A stretch of DNA of 64,000 bases, from contig CM020519.1 of assembly GCA_009823395.1 (NCBI GenBank), positions 16,279,501 through 16,343,500 on the forward strand, given 5' to 3'. The position numbers and the translations under genes were made by a program. Each line of letters starts with the position of its first letter. The first letter of the stretch is position 1. The notes under the pieces are model-generated. The model did no database searches. It was given only the letters and a program-made list of their open reading frames with translations, and was not told where the DNA came from. The DNA is from Thamnaconus septentrionalis. Its lineage: Eukaryota > Chordata > Actinopteri > Tetraodontiformes > Monacanthidae. Shown one piece after another: positions 20,081 to 29,200 of the stretch.

Positions 20081-22640
20081 GTAAGTTAACATTATTTCTA
20101 TGTTGTTGTTGTTGTTGTTTTTTTTAGCTTCTTTTGGAGAATGCGAAAATGTTTGCTTAGCTTGTTTGACATAAATTATAATATAAATCAGTAGTTTGAA
20201 ATGCCAAAATATTAAGGGATTATGTATAGCCCAGGTGAGTTCTGGGAGTAACTTGGTTTTGTTTTGTTTAATATTTCACTTTGACTGCGGCTGAAGTAGG
20301 TTAATAAACAGAAACCAGGATTTTAACTTGTCTTGACTTGACCCAAAACTAATTAACATGATTGGGGGCTCGTGTGTCATTTAATTAATATGTCTAGTAT
20401 ATCTGAACTGGTGGTGTTTTCAACTGCGTCAAAGCATTCTGACAGAATAAGCTGTCATATATTGCATCATTTTCATCTTCTGAGTTGTACATTTTACAAC
20501 TTTTAACGGAAAACATATTTCAAACAAAGCTGTTGAAAGCCACCAGAGCTTCAGTTCCATAAATGCTCAAAAGTACTGAAATCAGCAAATCGTACTTGTC
20601 ATTTGTATCCAAAGAGGATTAAACACGTGCACGCATGTGACTGATCCAGACAACCATGTGAAGAAATTATTGAAGTGAGCAGATGTCAGTGATTCTCTCA
20701 ATAATATGCTGTTTTTGGCATGTCAACACAACACATTTTTTGAATTTTGGACCAGTTTACCTTTTATAAATATCGAAAAAAGATCAGATCAGTAGGGCTG
20801 GTATCAGCAGTAAACACAAATACTCACTGACAGACATTCATAATAAAATAAATAATGTCTGTTTGTTTGGCTTTTCAAAAATCTGAAAGCCAAATAGCTA
20901 TATGCACCATATTACTTTTTATTAGTACTAATATCCACCTTTTATTATCACTGATGCAGGTGAATCTTCTGTTCTAATGTTTCCAACTTGTGGCTGCACT
21001 GTGTTGGGTTAGACGCTGCCTCCAAGGGCTTAAGATCTTATCTGTCAATCTAGGTGTCTGTCAACACTGCTTTGTATGCTGCCCGCTTAAGACAAGTTCC
21101 TTTCAACTCAATCTTTGGCCCAATTTTGTTTTCCTCATACCTTAAATACTTAAAAACACAACATGCCACGCCTGCTCTTGGCTGATGCCTCTGAAAGAAA
21201 TGAAAGAGGCTCTCTGATGCCTGCTTTTCTAAAACTAAATGATGATTCACAATCACCTGCCATCTTAGTGTTTCAGTTTTTCAGTAGATTTTCACAATGA
21301 TATAGTGTCTCCTTGCCTACTTGCTGAAGTAGGTTGCGCGCGTTCCGCTCGATGCCGCCCTCCTCAGACTAACAGCGCAGTACTTAATTAAACTCTTGGA
21401 AAAGACAGGTGGGAGTTAAGAAAGAAAAAAAAGACTTTTTATCCGTGAACAAAAGCCTTAAATACTATTCTTTTGTCTTTTCTGAATGCAATGTTCCAGC
21501 ATCCACACTCATCTGCTCAGCAACTGTCTTTGCAACCTACATTTGCTGCTTCTTCTTCTGTAGTTTCTAGGGGCCGCTTTAAGATTGGCCCCTATGTGCT
21601 GAGATGAGATTAAAACACCTCAGATTTGAGTTGTGCAAGGTTTGCGTGAAAGCTCAACAATCCAACATCTTTGTGATGGTAGTTGGAACCTTTACTTGGA
21701 ATTTCCAAGTAAAGGTCAAACTAAAACTGTTCGTCATAATAGTTTTCCAAGTTGGAAAACTATTATGACGAATTCCCTTGCCTTGATGACTAAAAGATAA
21801 AGATAGAGAAAGAAAGATAAGACCTGTGCAACTGTGGCTGTTCTGTTTAGGAGTTTTACTGATGAGGCGAACGCTCTTTCGTCTGCTGCCTCTGAAACGC
21901 GCAAAAGTTTATCTTTGCAGTCCGACGTGGAACAGTCCTCAGACATGGCCGAGCTGATGACCTTGATAACTAATAGCTCCAGCTGTGTGTTTGCAATACC
22001 GTCATCAAAATGAGGACTAATTGCTTCCATGTTTCAACCGTCCCCTCCAAGTTCTTTCCTTTGTTGCTTTCGATAACAGCAATTTATTGATTTTCAGTCC
22101 TTGCAATCATTTCCTGCAGGTTCAGACGAGAGCGGCTGCGACGTTATCCCCAAAGATGTGTTCATTGAAAGGGGATCCAGCGTTCAGATTGTGTGCCTCA
22201 CGTCATGCACCCAGGAAGGAGTCCGCTGGAAACAGGACAACAGACCCGACCAAGGGCACGAGTCGAAACGAATCAACTCCTCGCACACTGTCCTCACACT
22301 GCGGAACTTCACCGACCGCATGGCTACACTGGAGTGCCGCAGACTTAAAACTGATATAGTCATCGGGGGCACCTTCATACGGACTTACAGTAACAGACGT
22401 TTCTCCTCTTCCTCCTTGTGATTAAGGCTTGTGTCGTTTCAGATGACTTGCTGTCCTAATGCCTATTGTTTGCCTTTTCGCAGCCAAACCCAGCAAACTG
22501 TCCTGCATGCTGTATTATAAAGATGATAACGATAAAGGAGGGGCCACGCCAAACCAGTTTACGTGCAAATGGGAGGATCAAACGGACTTCCCTCGAATAA
22601 TCAATTACACAGTTCTATGGTAAAAATAAAAAAGTGTGCA

Positions 22641-22676
<36 letters not shown>

Positions 22677-23209
22677 AGGTTTATTCTGCGGATGCAAAAC
22701 ATGCAGAAGCTAACTTGAAAACGTGTTTTTCTTACAGCACTTCTTCGACATGCACTCCTCCATATGAAGTCTGTAGGTCGCAGGAAACAAGTTGCACCAC
22801 CAATTACGAAGACATCATGGATAAAATTACTTTCACGGGAAGCCATAATATCACAGTGAGAGCGAAATCTGATTACGGGGAAGTTTTCTCCGACCAGTAC
22901 GAATTTGAATCGGTGAAAATCTGTGAGTATCATGAAGTGATGGGTGTAGAAGTGATGCGTCTCATTTTCAATATGAATGCACTTAATTTTGGATGTTTCA
23001 CTGCACCTGTGTTTGCACAGTGAAAATCACCTCGCCGAGTTACCTCAATTTGACGGCCAGCTCTGGTAACGTGCTGTTTCGGTGGGGCATCCGGTATCGG
23101 GCCAGTACGCATCAGTACAATTGTCAAGTGAGACACCGGAAGGTGTGTGCGCGTCATTTCATTTCAGGCCTCTTTACAAGTTGTTATGCAACAGCTTTTG
23201 CTCATAATG

Positions 23210-23246
<37 letters not shown>

Positions 23247-26200
23247 AACAAATACTTAAAATAGCATCGACAATATGAAGAAAAGTTTGACATGTTTTCA
23301 GCACAAGTGGAGGAATTGTCTATCCAATTTTGAAGCTGCCCGTTATTTTTTACATAACAAAACGGATATATATTTTACATGTGACACAGTCAATTCTGTT
23401 CATCGTAACAATGGATCTCGTGTATGCAATTGTGTTGAAATTACGTTCGCAAATCCCACTGAGTGAGACTGTCCTGTTTTTCTTCTTTCTTTTTATTTTA
23501 CAGGCCATTGGTGAAGGAACTGGAGAGGTAAATGGCACAACATTTTTGCCCCCCGCCCAAAAAAAAAGCATCACTGTACTATCACATGTGCCACTAAGCT
23601 CCTTTTTATTTGTTGTTTTAGTTGTGTGACCAATCGTATCGATTAAAATTACAAACAATCTATTATTAATGAGTGAGATTGATGCTACATTAGCAACAAA
23701 TTATCTTCATGCCAGCAGCATGGTGGTGTTAGCCATCGAGTATAGATTTGAAATGGATGCAGTGTTCCTTGGATGTTAATGGACTGTCATAGAGTCTGAT
23801 TGGGTTTTCCCATTCGATCTCGTTCCTCAGTGGGTGCTCCAAATGAATGCTCTGAAAGGAGGTTTGACCGAAGGAGATATGACCGTCGACGGCGTGGACT
23901 CCTGCAGCAACTACACGTTTGCAGTTCGCTGTGCTTGGGCGGGGCCCTCTGGAGCAACTGGAGCCAAGAGAAAACAGTTTTAACGGCACTAAAAAGTAAG
24001 AACTGCCTCCAAATCACCCTCACCGGCAGTCTGCACAAACATCAAGATGTGGTGGAAAAACAAACAATGACGACCACCTGTACGTGAAAGGTCATGAGTT
24101 CTGCCGTCTTTTAGCAATCCGCGATCTGCTTCTTATTTTGCGTTAACGGAAGACAAAATTTATTTGTCCTCCTGGACTTTGTTAACTGAAACACCGACTC
24201 TCAGAGGAGTCTTGGTAATCAAGCAGCAAAAGCTCTTTCAAGAACGGAGAGCAGGCACTGTCATTTGCAATTTTTCTCATCCTTTGGTCTCTAAAAATCC
24301 CTCTCGTTTAATCTTCATCAGATAACAGCGTTTTGTCTTGTGAGTGTCTAATAAGTAACAAGATCAATTACTCTGGCGACATGTTTCATAAATGTCATCA
24401 AACTACTGAGATCAAACCTCCCTTCCAACCACTCAGCATTTATCAATGAATGGTCCCTTTTCTTGAAAAACGAGCCTTGTTATTCAGCGATGAGACAATG
24501 ACCCAGTTATCACAAGACGAATTCCCCACTAGTCTTTCAGAAGTATGTTGTTTTGGGTGGGATCTCGAGTAGTAAACTGTGGCTTTCAACAATTGTGCAG
24601 TCCTTTGTCAGTGGCAAATCTATCAGCCCCACACAAACCACGGTTATCATCAAAGGCGATCTTGCATGCAGCGACGTGCAAAAATGAACTATGAACTATT
24701 CCACCCAACCATGTAGTAGAACATGAGACTTACGTCGTGATTCACGTCACTATGTCCGCCCCCAAGCTTTGGGAAACATTGTGGTCCAGCAGCAGAGGCC
24801 AGGCTTCAGCCTTTTTAAGTAATGGGTTTGGTGCCACGTCTTGTTGTGCCAAAAAGTCCTTCCATCAGGAGTGTGTGAGTGTTGCTTTTCATTTCCAGAA
24901 AAACATGTTGAGTTGAATCGAAGGAAGTTGAAACGCTTGCGTTTATCCTGTTGGTCATGAGATAAGAATGTGGGGAGTGCACAGTTGTTGTTTTTTTTTT
25001 TTTGGGGGGGGGGGGTTTTTTTTGCCAAAGCTCCATAACAATCACATTTCACTCTTCAATTAATTAATTAATTAATGGTGCAACATGGGAAATTGCTTTA
25101 TTTTGCATCCACTCGCAAGGATTGTCTACGTTAATTTTTGTTTTTTTTGTGTCAATTCCGCATGCAATCGGTGATCCCCCATAATTCCGAATTCCGAATT
25201 CCTTTCTCAGAGAGCGATTACAAGCCACGCCTGTGGAGGACGCTAATTGGAAGGGAGGACGATCGTGTGAGAAAAGTTCGTGCCGTGTGGACGGTGAGGA
25301 CGCCAGTCGGTTTGTTTTCTTTTACGTAGAACCCGTTAGGATGAAATGAAGTGACTTCTGTTTGCCGTCGGTGCAACCGCTGACCATGCGACTCCAGAGC
25401 GTTTCTAAATAAATCTTGTCTTGTCTACCCAGGATGCTCCTTCGGCCTGCCCGGACAAACTGACCTACACTGTCAAACACGCTCCCTACCAGGACGGAGG
25501 AGCCCGTGCGGGTGTTTTATGTGAAAACTCAATTTGTGAAATAAGCCCCAGTGCGCACACGATAAGCCTCACGGTCCTTCGAAATGAAACCGTCTTTGTG
25601 GAGGAGTCTGTTTACGTCCCGGCTGTCGGAGAGAAAAGTGAGTTCTGCTACTTTCAGTTTGCTTCCTTAATGGGTTTGTTTATTGATCCCAGTGTGAGCC
25701 TCTTTACGATGGAGCCGTGCCCTGTAAGTGGCTCCTCGACCAAGCGATCAACGTCTTCTCACTTGGCAGGCCGACCTCAGATCACCGGCCTCCAGACCAC
25801 AACCTTGAACGGCAGCATCCTGGTCAGCTGGAGGGCCCCGCTTCAGCCCGTCGATGGCTACGTGATTGACTACACCCACAACGGAGATCAGTTCACCTGC
25901 GTGGAGACCAAACACACCAGCGTGACGCTGTCTGGTAAGTCACGTGGTAGGGATGGGCGATACATCGGCGTTTGCGATATATCGGCAAAAAAATTCACGA
26001 TGCGGTTAGAATATGTCATCTCGCGGTAATAACGATAAACTCCTGTTGATGACGCAATCACGTGCGCAACGCACTTGCTGCGGGCAGCTGATAGCGCACC
26101 CACCGTGCTCGAGAATCGATCGTGGATTGTGTGCAAAGTGAAAATAAACACCACGGAAACGATTTGCAAACATCCTGTTTTACTTTTTATTTATTTTCTT

Positions 26201-29200
26201 TTGGGTCGGCGGACCGGGATGTTGAGGCAGGAAACGCAAAAATGTTAGCGAACTTTTACTGGCACGACTCCGAGTCAATCTTAGCATGGACCTTTTCAGG
26301 CTTTGTGTTCTAAAGTAACTTGAAGCAGACGTTCAACTCTGTCGTTTATCCACACCGTCTTTTCACGAGCGATCTTTCATTCTGTTCTCTGTGGCGCTTG
26401 TTTTTAGCGAGCTACTGCTTCTTTAAACACGTCGTCCTGCAGGCGTTCTTCTTCTTCTTCTTCTTCCGCCTTGAGGGAGTAAACCAGGCGGGGCATAGGT
26501 ACTGCATCGTTTTCAGTCGTCTCCAGCGTATCCATGTCAACAGGATTTTTTTTTTTTATTTTTTTTTTTAGTTACAAAATAAGGCTTCTTGTAAACGCGT
26601 TTTTTTCGAGTGCGGTTTCGAAAATGTGCGGTTTAAAAAAAGAAATCCCAAAAGATGGAGTTGAATTATATAATATTTTTTATCGTCACTTTTATCGTTA
26701 TCACAATAAATGCCAGAAATCATTGTGATAAAAGTTTTAGTCTATATTGCCCATCCCTATCATGTGGGCGTAAACGGCTGACCGGATGTCCAAACAGGTG
26801 GTAAGGTGGAAGGTGGTGCAGCAGCACATACACAGCCGATACATACAGTGGTGGCTAAAAGTTTTTGGACACCTCTCAAATTTTACTCAATCCCAATTAT
26901 TCCCATGAAATAGATAGTTAGATAATTATAATTGTGTGTGTGTGTGTGTGTGTAGTGTGCTTAGCATGTGTTGCAAGGGACGTCATCCTGCTGCAATAAC
27001 CACTTCTGAGCTGGACGCAACAGTGCACGAGCAGCATGTGGAAATGCAAATGTTGGTGACTGCACTGAAACAAACTGCACTTGCAGACAATACTTGCACA
27101 ATACAGTACCTCACAATTGCACGAGGTGTCCAAAAACCTTTTATTTTTTTTACACCACAAAAAACAGCAATCGCAACAGCGTTAATCAAGAAAGGTAAAA
27201 AAAAAAAAAAAAGAAAAAAAAAGTGCTGCTAAGTGGCAAGTGGCTGCGAAATTTCTTTTTGTGCAGAATATTGTGGCAGCTTAACATATGGAAAGCACAA
27301 ACTGAATAATGTTATAAAAATGAATAGAACTAAAAGATAAAGATAGAGAAAGAAAGATAAGACCTGTGCAACTGTGGCTGTTCTGTTTAGGAGTTTTACG
27401 GATGAGGCGAACGCTCTTTCGTCTGCTGCCTCTGAAACGCGCAAAAGTTTATCTTTGCAGTCCGACGTGGAACAGTCCTCAGACATGGCCAAGCTGAGGG
27501 TGAGTCACAGAATCTGATAATGCCTGATTGGTGGGCGTTGGCAGGCCATTTTCATTTTCGAGTAATGAGTTCACCAGAGGGAGTCTGCCTCAAAAATGCA
27601 TTAGCCAGTAAACACAATGTGGAGCTCTCAAGAACTGTGACTCATGCCTCACAATGAACTTGGCAGAGTGATCTCACCTTCCACTCGGATGTGATGTTCC
27701 GCCTGAGGGCAGGACTGTAACAGTGCTGATGAGAAAATACTCCTGTCTTTTTTTTTTTTTTATTTGTTCCATGCCACCCCGTTGATCCCTTCCCTACAGG
27801 CCTTCGCGATAAAACTCCGTATGACATCACCGTCACGTCTCTTTTTGAAGACAAGACGGGTCTCGGTGCTCGGGTCCGGCAGATCTGCTCCAGACGAGGA
27901 GGTGCGTCGGTTGTTTATTCACAGAGGTGTCCAAAGTATTCACATTCTGTAACATAAGTGAAAGTACGGATAATTGTGTAATAATAATTAACAGTGTTAT
28001 TAATATTTCAAAAATAAAAACTCTGGGAAAAGTAAAAGTACTGATTCAAAGCCTTTACCCGAGTAAAAGTGAGACAGTACCGGTTCTGAAATCTACTTCA
28101 GTAAAAAGGAGAAAAAAAATGTTTTTTTGACCATAATGAAACATTTCATTCATGCATAATTTTACAAAAATTAAAAAAGTTGTGACACTTTCTGGACTGA
28201 ACTGACCAGAGGTGTTTGCATGAGCATCTGGATCATTTTGAGCAGCTTTGGTAGTTGCTGTTCTATAGTAATCTGTAATCAGTAATAGTTATGACCAGTG
28301 AGCCATCATTGGATGTTACCAAGTAGCCTAACATTTTTATGTTTTTCTACATTTTTATTTTTCTGTGTTCTGAAAACATAGTGAACAGTGACCCCAAAAC
28401 CGAGCTATTCTAAAATATCCATGCATCCATCCATCCATCCATCCATCCATCCATTTCCAATACCCGCTTCTTCCTGAGGTCAGGAAGGGGTCACGGGGAT
28501 CTGCTGGAGCCTCTCCCAGGTGTCATAAGGCGAAGGCAGGGTGACACCCTGGACAAGTCGCCAGCTCATCACAGTTCCACTCTAAAATAATCTCCCTCTA
28601 AAATCCCATCCACTTTTATACTGAACTACACAAGAGCAGAGCTCAAATAGCTCCACTGTAAGCAACAACTATAGAAGTGAATTACTTTGAACAGAAAAAA
28701 AGAACAAAACTAACTTCACATGTTTCCCAGTGTAGGAAGTACAGATATTTGTGTACAAATGTAGGGAGTAAAAGTTCCAAGTTGTCTTTTGTTTGTCTTT
28801 GTTACTTCCCAATTGTTTGTCCATTCATTTTGGAGGGTGTCCTGCCGTGTTCTGTTGTGACCCCCCCCCCCACAGCTCCGGGTGCTGTTAACATCAGCAG
28901 CGATGAGGCCGAGGCCAGACGTGTCCTCCTCCGGTGGACTGTGGAGCCGCTGTTGTGCGGCGGCGCTGTTGTCACCTACCTCATCGTCTACCACTCAGAG
29001 AACGACGGATCCCCGCTCAGTGAGTCAACCGCACTTGTTTCGGTTTTGAAATTTTGAATCGAAAACATCGCTTAAAAATGTTCTCTTCTCTTGTTTCTCT
29101 TCTCTCAAGACATCACCGTGGACGGGAAGCACCAGGAGGTCCCTTTGAAGAATCTGACGCCAGGAACCTCCTACAGCGTGTTTGTCGAGGCCAGGGCTCT

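Larger units (their letters stand above)
20081..22119 (+). other. Receptor intron 1 with palindromes and duplicated segment
   Basis: 2.0-kb intron. It holds two perfect palindromes (21688-21716, 21730-21772) and copy A of a 169-bp duplicated segment at 21789-21957. No exon seen. Confidence 0.7.
25935..27799 (+). other. Receptor intron within D5, packed with mobile elements
   Basis: 1.9 kb, more than half of it repeats: hAT-like element 25948-26759, a TA-type inverted-repeat element at about 26849-27165, and duplicated segment B at 27329-27497. Confidence 0.75.
27902..28875 (+). other. Receptor intron between D5 and D6, largely a nested repeat
   Basis: Dispersed repeat copy 2 (about 27915-28790) interrupted by a retroposon tail at 28417-28580, followed by a C-run leading into the D6 acceptor. 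Confidence 0.7.

Noticed and set aside
23980..24087. Extension of the WSNWS frame through the donor at 23996
   Set aside because: The donor GTAAG and the matching phase of the exon at 25211 show the exon ends at 23995.
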